Shown: one piece after another, positions 13,088 through 23,915 of the stretch
How positions within the stretch are numbered: position 1 is the first letter of the stretch
How the letters are laid out: every line of letters starts with the position of its first letter
Notes under the pieces: generated by a model
The model's input: the letters and a program-made list of their open reading frames with translations, nothing else
What the model was told of the DNA's origin: nothing
The model's database searches: none
Assembly: GCA_003024785.1 (NCBI GenBank)
Contig: PUQB01000374.1
Span: forward strand, 1 to 64,000
Length of the DNA stretch: 64,000 bases
Source: Selaginella tamariscina
Taxonomy: Eukaryota; Streptophyta; Lycopodiopsida; Selaginellales; Selaginellaceae
Reading direction: 5' to 3'
Translations under genes and position numbers: made by a program

Positions 13088-13620
13088 TATCAAGCCATGA
13101 TCCAGGAACCAGGAAGAGAACCGGATTTCAAGAACATGAAGGCTTACTCAGAAGTAGGACCGAGAGCAGGACAGGAATTAGAACAGAACAGGATGGATCC
13201 TGAGCAAGATAGGAAGGCGCAGGACAGGATCCAGGAACAAGACAGAAACAGGACAGGATCCGGGAACAAGACAGAGCAGGACAGGAAACAAGACAAGACG
13301 AGATTGATCGTAGTAAGACTGGTGTTGATAGTAACTAATTGTACAACAATTAGGTCGGAGCTTTTATGCTCACAACTCCAAGAGCTAATCTAGGCATGAG
13401 TGCTAAAAGTGGTTGCATGCATGCAAAGTGACTGCATGCATGCAGAGGCTAAGATGAGTCCACATGTCCCTTATCCTTAGGTATATCCTGTGGCATATCC
13501 TGTAGGAATATCCTGCAATCGTATCCTGTGTCCGGAATCCTGGTAGGAATATCCTGTAGGAAAAGTCCTGCAACCCATATCTTGTATCCGGAATCCTGTA
13601 TCCTGTATCGGGTCGTGACA
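13088..13620 (-). repeat. A1 5' LTR
   Basis: 533 bp. Its inner edge reads TATCAAGCC (expected TGTCAAGCC). Minus-strand TATA-like GCATAAAAG lies near 13360-13369, and about 25-30 bases downstream is AGTTACTATCAA (13336-13325), which also occurs just outside the LTR at 13074-13085. Confidence 0.93.
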
Positions 13621-16268
13621 TCTGCAAGGGCTTTCAGATTAGGGTATGTCTTTAAAATTTCCTCTTCCTCCTGATCATCTAAGCCCTGCATCCAATCATA
13701 TCCTTCCAATGCAATCGGTCTGTCCTTTTTTGCTAAATATCTTTTAGCATGAGTATAGATATCCACCTTCATATCACCTTATTTTTCCTGAGCCCCAATC
13801 TTGCATAACGTAAGCAATCTTAAGCCCAAGGTCGGCCCAACAACATAGTATAGGTTGTGTCCTGTCCTTCCATTCGTAGGACTATTAAGGATATTTTAAA
13901 TTTAAGTCCTTTAACGGATATAGTGACTGCTCTTACTATACCTAATGGCCTTACACTTCGTGATCAGCCATTTTAAGGTTAAATGGAGCAGGTTGGATCG
14001 GTCCTAAACCCATCCTTTTCATTCACTTTCTTTAATAAAATTCACACTTGAACCTCCATCTATTAACACTCGTTTTAACTTATTTCTGCCCACATATACA
14101 AGGAATGAACTTGTCCATCATAATCCCTTCATACAGTACTTCTTATCATTTTACAAACTATATATCCTTCATTCGAAGTGATGTTTGTTGAACTAGACTT
14201 AATGCATTCAATATCTGATTTCTTATATAAGGAGCTACGTGTATCAGCTGTCCAAACGTAACTTTTACCTCCTGATTTATAGCTTGGTGATACATAGAAT
14301 CCATTATTTTATCTTAATGGTAACAATGAAAAACCTTGTTTACTTTTGTTTATCTCATCTTTATCTATACCTCTGATTCGTTATCAGTTTGACCTTTCTG
14401 TCAGCATTTTACTCCTGTTCGTTTACATTTTCCTGTAACGAGCCCATCTTCTTGTTAGGAATAGTTTTTATCTCTCCTTCTCTATAACAAGAATATTCCT
14501 TCTTCTTCTCTTGAAGAGCTATAAATGCCCTTGCGGATACTCATCCTTTTCCTCCTCTATTTGAATTAGCCATGTTGTAGGCTGCACATTAGTCATTCTG
14601 GTGGAAGTAAGAGGTTGTACATTCCGCCTAGAGATATGTCCTGTTTCACCACATGTATAACAATCCTGGGAAGGAAAATTCCTACCCTGTGGTCCTTGTC
14701 TATCATTGACCTGATTATATTGCTCATTTTGCCTCTTTGACCTTGATAAGGTCTTGCTTCTCCTCTATATTGTTTATCATTTCTTTCTGTATAGGATCTA
14801 TCCTTTGTCGTCCATTGTATGGACCATTTCTTTCTCCATAATACCTATCCTCTCTGTTTTCGTAAGGAACATCATTCCTTCTCTCATAATATCCATTGTT
14901 CCTATTTTGATAAGGAACTTCATTCCTTCTACCATATATATTATTCCTTTCTCATAAGGAATAGCATTATCATTCCTATCATTCCCACGATTCTTGTTAG
15001 GTGGGAACCTTCTAGGAGGTGACGTTCATTCATTCTCCGTTCTCTCTCTATACCAGCCACATTCTGGTTCATGAAATGTCTGCAATTCCAGGCTACATGT
15101 CCTTCCTTTTCGCAGATTTGGCATATAAGCAGTTGCAGCCTACATTCCTCCACTGTATGGCCAGGATTATTACATTTAGTGCACCATACTCATACATTTA
15201 CTACATCAGCTTCCTCTTTCTCTTCATCAGAAGATTCTTCCTTTCTTCTATATACTTTTAACTTTCCTTCTGCAATCTTTTCTATTTGCCTTCTCTTCTT
15301 CTCATATATTTTTAATTAATTAATGAGATCCTCTCTATCTTTTCATTGATATTGAGTGCTAGATCTCATATGGTTTTAGCAACCCTTGCTTATACCATTG
15401 CAATAATGCATCCATCTTTACATATGCCTTACACTTTTCCTCATGTTTCTTAAAACGGTGTATATTCATCTATCTTTTCTGTTTTACCTTGAAGGATAGT
15501 CCTTAACTTCTCTAAATGTTCCTCCGGCAATTCCTCCTTTCTGAAATATTCCTTAAAGCATCAGTAACCTTCTGATAATCCTCTCTAACTTCCTTTTCTA
15601 AATCATAATACTAGTCAGAGGCATTTCCTTTCAATGTATGTGGAAATATAAGCAGCTTTTTGCATCCGTCACCTTATACAATTTTACTACCTCTTCAAAC
15701 TGTTGTAAGTGCCTTTTCAGATTTTATTTCTTTCCTACAAAGAATGTGGGATACATCACTATACCCCCAAACATTCTCGGGAAAAGTGCCATATTTGCAA
15801 TAATCCTTTGCTCTGGTGTACTTCCTCTTACACCTTCCTCCCTTCCTCTTCGGGAGTTCTCAGAAGATCCTTCTCCTTGCAATCTCGGTCTATGAATAGG
15901 CACTCCTTCCCTTCCTCTCAGAGTCTCCTCTAAACCAGCTGTTTGATATTGCCTCCAATTCTCTGGATTAGCCTCAGATTTCTGTATTGTTTTTGCAATA
16001 TCCTTACTACCCTTTTCAAGGATATTTTGACGTCTATTTTCGTCAGATGCTGTTGGGCAGCCACTCTATTGGCCTGCCTTTGGTTCCTCTAATCAGCTAA
16101 TAATGGATTAGACGATGGTTCCTCCAAGATTCTATTCATTCCTTCTTCTTTACACATCCGGCTCTACAACCTTCTAAGCCATTTTTAGAATGAAAATTCT
16201 ATCACTTTAGCCTCTTTTCTTAATGAATGCTAACACTACAATGGCAAAATCCCTCTGTGGTCGCCAAA
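13621..16268 (-). pseudogene. Element B gag-protease remnant
   Basis: Two adjacent CCHC zinc knuckles are readable on the minus strand at about 15190-15080: CTKCNNPGHTVEEC and CQICEKEGHVAWNC. A decayed third lies near 14665-14620 (CYTCGETGHIS). The protease active site reads VLIDGGSSVNF near 14075-14040. The frame that ends at 13621 (with PNLKALAD) resumes on the far side of A1 at about 7870, confirming that A1 interrupted one coding sequence. Stops are frequent. Confidence 0.8.
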
Positions 16269-16821
16269 TGTTAAACAGGAAAACAGGAAACCTCACCTTT
16301 TCATGTTTAACCGGTTTCCTTTCTTCAACCTTTAAGAAAGACTACACACTTTCTTTACATTAACTCTCCACACATACATATATCAAAACACCTTCTCTCA
16401 ATGCCACAATGACTGGTCTCCGAAGTCAAGGGCAAGAACGGATTTTGGCTATTGCCTTGTTAAATCCATCATTGAGAGTATACATATATACACACAAGAT
16501 CTTATAATATGCACCTTTCATTACTACATGAATACAAGAGACAAAGTGTGGAGACTCTCTCTCTCTCTTTCTCCTGTTAGTACTTCGTGTGAAGACCCCT
16601 TCTCCCTTGCCCTAACTACCTCTTAACTACCCTTTCCTCTCGCCATGTCATCCTTTTCCTTTTCCTTTCCTTTTCTTTACCTGCCTTTTCCTCACTCACC
16701 TTTTCCTCTGGCTAAGGATTTTCCTCCTTCACAGCCTTTCCTTCCATCCTTACTACAGACCTTCCTACCTTATTCTCTCCACAGTAGGACATCCTATGCT
16801 CCTAATATTTTACCTTTAATA
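16269..16821 (-). repeat. Element B 5' LTR
   Basis: Starts TGTTAAACAGG, ends TTTAATA next to the GGCTC duplication. It carries the same terminal hairpin as the other LTR, and a CT-rich run near 16555-16575. Confidence 0.85.
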
Positions 16822-16826
16822 GGCTC

Positions 16827-17483
16827 CCAACTGTTAAAAGATTCATCAAATCCCTTCCACTTAACAAACTTTTTCACTCACCTCAGCCTTGGTTGTACAT
16901 CTGATTACAAAAGCTGAGGTAGAGGGTGTTGGATAAGAAGGCATACGTACGATCATGCCGGTCAAGCATTGAAACAAATTCCACAATCGGGGAGTCTTGG
17001 TCGCACAGAGATTGCAACCCGCCCTGCAGGATCTTTGAAATACCTGCGTTGAAGTAGCCTTTTGTGGCTCGCTCCAGATTGTTGAAAAGAAGAAGAGTCA
17101 CATGCCCCCACTCTAGACAACGCCTCTCAAGCTCATCCGCATCAACCTTGAAGATGAAATCATTTGCAGTTGCAAGCTTGGCTTTGCTCCACACCTCCCT
17201 GTACAAGAATGAGGCACTCTTACTCCACTCATGATAATTCTTCTAGTAAAGGATGGCTGGAAAAGAAGTCCAAAATGGGGATACTTGCCATCCACCAGAA
17301 TGATTGTGTCGCTATATACAAGCTCGGAATCAAAGTCTTGAACAATAACGTGCCTGCTAGTGAACTTGACAGTAGTTTCCCTGCCTCCTCAGTCTTCTGG
17401 ATCACTGAGTCTAGAACCACTACATTCTTGCCTTTACCGGCACGTTCCTGTAGGAAAACCACGTATGTTTTCTTCGATGCCAT
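16827..17483 (-). pseudogene. Coding fragment, unidentified (P-loop-gene-like context)
   Basis: Reads on the minus strand from ATG at 17483: MASKKTYVVFLQERAGKGKN, then VVVLDSVIQKTEE. A frame change near 17370 leads to IILVDGKYPHFGLL (a Walker B-like hydrophobic stretch ending in Asp). Another near 17230 leads to YREVWSKAKLA, RRCLEWGHVTLLLFNNLE and a tail at 16883. I do not recognise the family. Its position beside the target site of element B, and the P-loop gene at 1-3100, make a common gene family plausible but unproven. It is cut at 17482 by the truncated 5' edge of A2. Confidence 0.45.
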
Positions 17484-17793
17484 CTCCAGGTTCATCTTCA
17501 GCAGGTACAGGAACGATACAAGCATCATGCTGATGCTCACCGTCAGCCGGCACCTGCATATAAGATTGGTGATCTCGTGTGCTTCTTCGTCGACACATTC
17601 GCACCAACAGGCCTTCTTCTAAGTTGGATTTTCAACGATTGGGCCCTTACAGGATCGTGGCGGAGGTAAATCCTATAGCTTTCCGACTCGAGTTACCATC
17701 CACGGTGAAACTTCATCCTGTGTTTCACACCTCTTTGTTGGAGCCGTATCATCCTTCTTCTCTTCCCGGTCGTGTTTTCTTCCCTCCCCTCCT

Positions 17794-18010
17794 GTGGTCA
17801 TTGACATGGAACCTGAGTACGAAGTCGCAGCCATCCTTGACTCTCGTCTTCATCGTCACCAACTCCAATACTTGGTGGATTGGAAAGGGTACCTGCCTAC
17901 TGATCGCACTTGGGAACCTGCATCCAACTTACTCCATGCTTCTTCCAAGGTTGCTGCCTTCCATCGGCATTATCCTGCTAAACCAGGTCCCAAGACTCGT
18001 GAACTCGTCT
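17794..18010 (+). pseudogene. A2 chromodomain (integrase C-terminus)
   Basis: Reads [34 protein letters not shown] and [13 protein letters not shown], the alternating aromatic/charged pattern of a chromodomain fused to a Ty3/gypsy integrase. Chromodomains of this class bind histone-tail marks and steer integration. The open frame ends at the polypurine tract. No full integrase is upstream. Confidence 0.85.
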
Positions 18011-18221
18011 TTAGGAGGAGGTGCTGTCATGACCCGATACAGAATGACATGGGTTGCAGGACTTTCCTACAGGATTCCGGATACAGGATATGGGTTGCAG
18101 GATTTTCCTACAGGATATTCCTACCAGGATTCCGGACACAGGATTCGGTTGCAGGATATTCCTACAGGATATGCCACAGATATGCCTAGAGGATAAGGAC
18201 ATGTGGACTCATCTTAGCCTC

Positions 18222-18272
18222 TGCATGCATGCAATCACTTTTGCATGCATGCAACCACTTTTGCATGCATGC
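18222..18272 (+). promoter_or_regulatory. Triple RY element in A2 LTR promoter
   Basis: Three copies of TGCATGCATGC begin at 18222, 18242 and 18262, an exact 20-bp period, about 25-75 bp upstream of the TATA-like box. RY/CATGCA motifs are recognised by plant B3 factors of the ABI3/FUS3/LEC2/VAL group. A1 and A3 LTRs carry two copies each. Confidence 0.7.
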
Positions 18273-18296
18273 CTAGATTAGCTCTTGGAGTTGTGA

Positions 18297-18341
18297 GCAT
18301 AAAAGCTCCGACCTAATTGTTGTACAATCAGTTACTATCAA
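18297..18341 (+). promoter_or_regulatory. Predicted TATA box and transcript start of A2 LTR
   Basis: GCATAAAAGC at 18297-18306 is followed after about 25-30 bases by CAGTTACTATCAA at 18329-18341. That is the spacing expected between TATA and transcription start. The same 13-mer is the complement of the sequence next to the 5' LTR in full-length copies. Confidence 0.55.
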
Positions 18342-18656
18342 CACCAGTCTTACTACGATCAATCCTGTCTTGTCTTGTTCTTGTCTTGTTCCTGTCCTGT
18401 TCCTGTCTCGCTCCTATTTCCTGTCATGTTCTTGGATCCTGTCCTGCTCCGAGATCCTGTTCTGTTCCTGTCTTACTCCCGGATCCTATCCTGTGCGTTC
18501 CTGTCTTGCTCCCGATCCTATCCTGATCCTGTCTTGCTCCTAGATCCGTCCTGTTCCTATCCTAGTTCCTGTCCTACTCTCGGTCCTGTTCCTGAGTCAA
18601 GCCTTCATGTCCTTGGAATCCTGTTCTCTTCCTGGTTCCTGGATCGTGGCTTGACA

Positions 18657-19768
18657 GGAGTGAGGTTCTTGGGTTCATGACTAAGCTTGTTACTCTTCTC
18701 CCGGTGCACGCTCTAGCTTGTGTCATCAAGGCACAACCCTATGTTGTGCCGCCCTAACTTCCAGATGATAGGGGTATGTCCCACCTTCGGGTAGCTTACC
18801 TTAACGTTGGCGAATCCATGCCTGAGAGGTCTTGTCAGAATGCATGTTCCAAGAGGCAGAGGTTGAGGCTCTTCTCTAGCCTCCTCCTCCACGTCAAGCT
18901 AGGTGTAGCACTCATGGTTTGTCCAATTGCGGGCGTGAGATCTTGTTTGACAAGTTCACATTACCTAGTTCCTAAGGTTCACTAAGGGTTCTAGAGTTGG
19001 CATTTAGGAGCCACGTTTGTGGCACTTAGTGCAACTCTCGAATCTAAGGGCTATGGCATGATAGCCCACATTGGGGAAGGCAGTGTCACATGGAGATGTG
19101 ACACTGGGCTAAACGCACACGATACAACGTCTGAGGCACGCCCTTTGGGGTTGTGTCATGGGCTTGTCGCTAAAGGGGTTAGATACTATGACTAGCATGC
19201 TTGAATCCAAGGTTGAACAACCTAAGCTTGTTAGCAGGAGCCCTTTTGTGAGGCACTCACAAGGTCATGTACTTAGGTTATTCAAACCTAGCCTTAGGGA
19301 GTTCACTTAGCAGAACACTTGTGTTCGCCTACGGCGCACATGATGTCCTCACTAAGTGTTAGCCCTAGGTCTAGGGTATGACTTGGCCACTCAAACCCTT
19401 AGGGGTTAGCCGTGGCTCAGGGTACCCCTTGTCGCCCTAAAGGGGTTTACTCCCGAATGAGGGTGATTCCTCAAGGGTAAATGACGATGCCTTGGCTCTC
19501 TCATGGGGGTATATGTGAGACATCTCCTTTGTGGGGTTAGGACATGAGCTTGTCTAGGTCTACTGGAACAGGATCCTAAAGTCTACTTGGGTTATCAAGG
19601 GATGGTCATTCTAGGGACTTAGTGTAGGACTTTAAGTCTTTGCCTAATTGGACTTCTGATTAGACTCTTAGGGCTATCTTAGAAGACTTAGTGTTGCTCA
19701 CACAGGGTGATGACGCTGGATGGCCACTTGGCAGCCGTGTGTTGGCCCTTTGGGTTAAAACTTTGACA
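18657..19768 (+). repeat. C1 5' LTR, truncated
   Basis: Starts at GGAGTGAGG directly after A2 and ends TTTGACA at 19768. Relative to the 3' LTR it lacks the first 30-40 bp and an internal block of about 115 bp (equivalent to about 24475-24595). Confidence 0.9.
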
Positions 19769-22700
19769 ATTGGTATCGGAGCCTATTCTCTACGTCAGTA
19801 GGACTGCCTAAAGTGTGGTGTGTTTAGGGTTTAGTTAGTTCTAAATTCTTGAAGTACTTTATCACTTTTAGCTAATGTCTGAATTCTGCGTGGAGAGTTG
19901 GTCTTGAGATTATAACTCTTCAGAGTACACCTACTTCATAAGTGGGTGCGGGTTATGGACTCAAATGTCAAAAGTAACACTTGGAAGTCAACTTCCAAGT
20001 TGTATGCCAGGTTATTTTACCTTGTGGTCATCTAGGTTACTTTACCATATACTTTTACAAGACACGACATGTTAGTTTGTTCTGGCTTACAAACTAGGTC
20101 TTGTGAGGTGGGTCTTGTGATATCCTAAGTCTACACATTATTGAAAAATTTTCTTTTTCTTTAAAGGTGTTTGGATTTGGGATAACACATGATTCAGAAA
20201 CAAACAGTGTCTTTGAGTTTTGGCTTAGGTCAAGATTCAATAACGGGTCCAACAATAGTGTTCAAATGGGGAAAGACTTATGTTCAAATGTGTGTCTTTG
20301 ATTTCGAAGAAGGGCATATTCAAACATAAGAGTGAACACTACATTTTGACAAAAGTTGTAGAATGAGCTCTCATTATAGTGCATGTTTTTGAGAGTGTAA
20401 CTTTAGAAGCAACTATGGTGATGAACTTATAATACAACAAAATGTTAAATATTAACATACGATGAATATATTAAGCAGTTAGTTTGAAGATCCAATGTAA
20501 TCAAAGTATTATCTGATGTTCGCAATATTTTGATGACGTTAACTACAAGTAACATTAAGTGGAATAGTTTACTAAGTTCAAGTCACCTGATTTGAACATA
20601 TATAACTTGAAACCTTAGTTAGTTATAAAGCACTCTGTATTCAAGTTAATTAGCTCAACTAACTTGATTATGAAGTTATCTCATGTGGGTTCATAAGAAT
20701 GAGATAGAATAATAAATTTTGGCAGCAGACAGATTTAATGTTGTATCCCTAATAATGTAGCTTTTTTTGGATGGATGGCATGATTTATCACAAAGAGTAA
20801 TGTTGAAAACATATGTTTACATTTTCAATTTACTGAGTAATGAAGGACTTGCATAGTGAAGATGTTCAGCGCACACTTGTTCATTTTCATTATTAACTCT
20901 TTAATATTGAAATTTTTAACATTGTTTGCAATGTGGAATAAGCTCTTGAACAAGGGTGATTCTTTAGTTAACAAGAGCATGATTTGAGGTTTTCCACTTT
21001 GTTTATCGCTTAAGTAAGGAAACTTGTTAAGTTTGATAACTTATGTTGGGAATTATCGATGAGCTAGTAACAATCGGATTTCCATTAGAGGTTTAAGTGC
21101 ATGTACCTTCTTAAAATAATATGTATTCGATAAGAATTGAAAGTTGGTATTGGTTTCTAATATCGATTTCATTTTAGAGTCAAAAAACATTATTCAAAAA
21201 CAGTTTCTTGACTTTGCTATCTTCAGTTCTTTAGAATATCAAAAAAAAATAAAATAAAAATAAAAATAAAATATTCTTGACTCAAGGTTTAATTGTATTC
21301 TTGGGTTAATTGTTAGTTCTATCTCAAGGTTTGATGGTGTTCCTTGAGTTGGTTCAATATTCTTGTAAATGATATTGAGTCACGGGGAATAGCTCAAGAA
21401 GATGTCCTCTCTTCTTGATGATCCTAGTTCAAGATTCCTAACGTATGGTCCAATATCCAGTTCAAGAATATGAGGTTTCCTATCACCTCATCTGTTGAGA
21501 TATTTATATTCTAGACTTTGGAGGTATTTGTGACAGTCTTTCTAAGATTGATTATAAATGACTTGACAAAGTATGGTATAAAATCTCTTGAATATTGAGT
21601 TTGGAGCACTCAATATTGAAACTTGGTTATGATCACATGAGGTGGCCATAATCATGAAATATAAAGACTGAAACGGATTTGAGTTTAACACTTTGGTAAG
21701 GCAATACCTTAGTGTAGTAACTTGAAATATGTTTTCAAGTTAGTTGAGAAATGAGGCATTTCCAATACATTGCTTGAGAGCAATGTGGTACTTTGTATGG
21801 TTAGTGTCTAGAATGAATAGTGTATTTAGTTCAATATACTGAACTAGATATCTTATTCATGTTTGGGGAGATTTATTGAATTATAAGATATGACTAAAAC
21901 ATAAAGTTATATAACACTTCACTGTTATGATAACATTTATGTGAAAGTTGATATCTTACTAAATCAGTTAGATGAACCAGACACTAGTTCATGATTCCTC
22001 TTAGTCTCTGAACAAGTTCCTCAGAATACTGTCATAACATTATATATCCATCTCAAAAACTGAAGTTCGGTTCATGTAAACTAAGACCATGTCTATATTA
22101 TAGTTGTAGCATTTTGATAAATTGATATAATTGTAAGTTTATATCCACTAGTATAACAACTAGTTGGTAAGTTTAAGATTTGAACGTTAAAACGATCATT
22201 ATCCATTCGAGAATATCAATATCGAAATTGAAACTGTTTATAGAATAAGGATTAATTTAAAAAGATGTTCATCAAAACACTAATTGCTCCAATTAGTGGA
22301 AATGCTATACTTCGTATAGTGTTGAGAAACATTTACGTAATCAGCTTAAGACTTGGAAATAAATATAAAGTTACAAAGGCGTGCAGTATTACGAGTTCAG
22401 AGACTCTTATTGTAGAAACTAAGTTTTGAAATTTGGTATTTTTGAACTTAGTGAGATAAAGAGTTAGAATTATTGAATGGCATCTAGCATGATGTGCTCT
22501 TTAGGGAATGAGTACAATGAGAATAACAATTAAGAGACGTGTTATCTAAAGGTTGTCGATTAAGGCACTAGAGATGGGTTGAATTTCATGGTTTCCACAT
22601 TGGTTTGTAAGAAATATGTTAGCTTATCTAGTCCTGAGTTTCGGTGTTATAAAATAGTACAAAGTCGGTTACGAAAAGTGAATATTAGCTATTACACTTG

Positions 22701-23915
22701 GTAGTAGATTTGACTTGAATTTAATTCCCATTGGAATAAAGTTATGTCAATGACACATCAATGGATGGGCTAATTTCAAGTTGGCATGACCTTGTTGTAT
22801 ACATGTGTACAGCCATGTGCCTCTGTGATCGCCTCTGGCCAGATTGACATGTTTACAAAGAATAGGGTTTCGAGAGAAGTACTCTGGCATCGAAAAAGAG
22901 CTTGATTCCGATAAAAGTCTCATACCTAGTCTGGTAACTATATACTAAAGGGGATAGGTATAGTAGCAGACCCTTATGAAAAGGGGTAATGAGAAACACC
23001 GAGGGATGCAGAAATGTAAAGCTATAATATCGTAACATGTGAAGATGTGGGACCATTGAAAAATCAAAGAAGTGCGAAGGTGTTTGGTTAAGCATTTGAA
23101 AGGTGCTTGTTGTGCACTAGATGATAGAAGTCGTCAATAGCGTTTAATATATAATGAATAAAGAAACCGTTTTATTTCTTATTAACCAAGGGGCCGGCAA
23201 CAACACTAATAGAGGCCTCCAATATAAATTTTAGTTAAGTAAAGAAATTAACCACTGTGTTGTTGCGTCGGGTGACAGACTTTGCAGAACGTGCAAAAGG
23301 TCTCCAAATGACTTCATATCGCAGGTGGTGCCTCCGGCAACTAGGTTTACGACTCAGTGAACGACGTTCTAAGTACTTGGCTTTGCGTAATGCAAGGGGG
23401 GTAATGAAATTATGTGAACTTTTGGCTAACTCCGCATAGAGTGATATGTTGTTTTGGTTAATTTTTTTAACATTATCTAGTCTTGGAGTTGGACGTCAAC
23501 AGGACGTTGACATTTTCAAAGGCGGGGAGTGTGTCATAGTTTCTACTATGACTCCTCTTTACTTTGGATTGACTGTTGTTACCTACTGTACTATGTTGAT
23601 AAGCCCTAGGTGTAGAAGAAACATGCCGCTTAGTGCACTTGGATACCTAGTGATGGTCCACGGGTGTCATTAGGTATTTGCAAGAAACTCTGGCGAAAGC
23701 TAGCACTTCCATCTAAAAAACTCTTACCTTGGTTTCATGTCCTGGTTGGTTAATGGCTAGTTCCGGTGAGTTCGGCATGTCGGATATATTTAGAAATACC
23801 CCTAGGTTTGACAAGTTAGGGTTTAGGGGTCGATGGATAACTCACCAAGTATATTCCCTCTGGGAATGAGATTTCGTGCTAGCCCACTTATGTAAACAGG
23901 AAAAGAGGGGGGCTC
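19769..23915 (+). other. C1 internal region, non-coding
   Basis: Apart from the primer site at the left and polypurine tract at the right, only short open frames are present. The longest (23257-23439, Arg/Leu-rich) has no retroviral motif. The 3' part (about 23580-23915) is conserved in element C2, so it is element sequence rather than captured host DNA. Confidence 0.75.

Larger units (their letters stand above)
7879..13620 (-). mobile_element. Element A1: chromovirus-type LTR retrotransposon nested in element B
   Basis: A complete insertion of 5742 bp bounded by TG...CA LTRs (7879-8453 and 13088-13620) and an exact 5-bp target duplication TCTGC at 7874-7878 and 13621-13625. Minus-strand order: gag (about 12990-12130), CCHC, protease (12088-11852), RT, RNase H, integrase, chromodomain (about 8690-8470). 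Compared with A3, about 415 bp of the N-terminal half of RT is missing at about 10899. With many frameshifts as well, the copy is non-autonomous. The 3' polypurine tract reads AGGAGGAGGTGC in element sense, next to 8453. Confidence 0.95.
4243..16821 (-). mobile_element. Element B: Ty3/gypsy LTR retrotransposon, interrupted by A1
   Basis: Flanked by the 5-bp target duplication GGCTC at 4238-4242 and 16822-16826. The LTRs are 4243 to about 4790 and 16269-16821; termini are TGTTAAA... and ...TTTAATA (expected TTTAACA). Minus-strand order is 5' LTR, gag with CCHC knuckles, DGGS-type protease, reverse transcriptase, RNase H, integrase, 3' LTR, which is the Ty3/gypsy order. No chromodomain was seen after integrase, and the DGGS protease recalls plant Tat/Athila-type elements (inference). 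Sequence next to the 5' LTR reads TTTGGCGACCACAGAGG in element sense, a conventional tRNA-type primer site beginning TGG after two bases. Stops and frameshifts are frequent, so the element is dead. The insertion of A1 at 7879 splits it. Confidence 0.9.
17482..18656 (+). mobile_element. Element A2: 3'-terminal fragment of a family A chromovirus
   Basis: Plus-strand homology to A1/A3 begins abruptly at 17482 inside the integrase C-terminal region. It runs through the GPY-like module (RLGPYRIVAEV, 17630-17680), chromodomain, polypurine tract (TTAGGAGGAGGTGC, 18011-18024) and a complete 3' LTR. Everything 5' of the integrase tail is missing. The next 5 bases after the LTR are GGAGT, but there is no partner copy to test a target duplication. 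Confidence 0.9.
18025..18656 (+). repeat. A2 3' LTR
   Basis: 632 bp, TGTCATGACCC...GGCTTGACA. In order: CAGGAT-rich tandem region (18035-18190), three RY motifs at 20-bp spacing (18222-18272), TATA-like GCATAAAAGC (18297-18306), CAGTTACTATCAA (18329-18341), then a CCTGTC/TTGTTCCTG-rich region to the end. Confidence 0.93.

Noticed and set aside
23257..23439. Arg/Leu-rich 60-codon frame in element C1
   Set aside because: No resemblance to gag, pol or any domain I know; C2 does not preserve it clearly.
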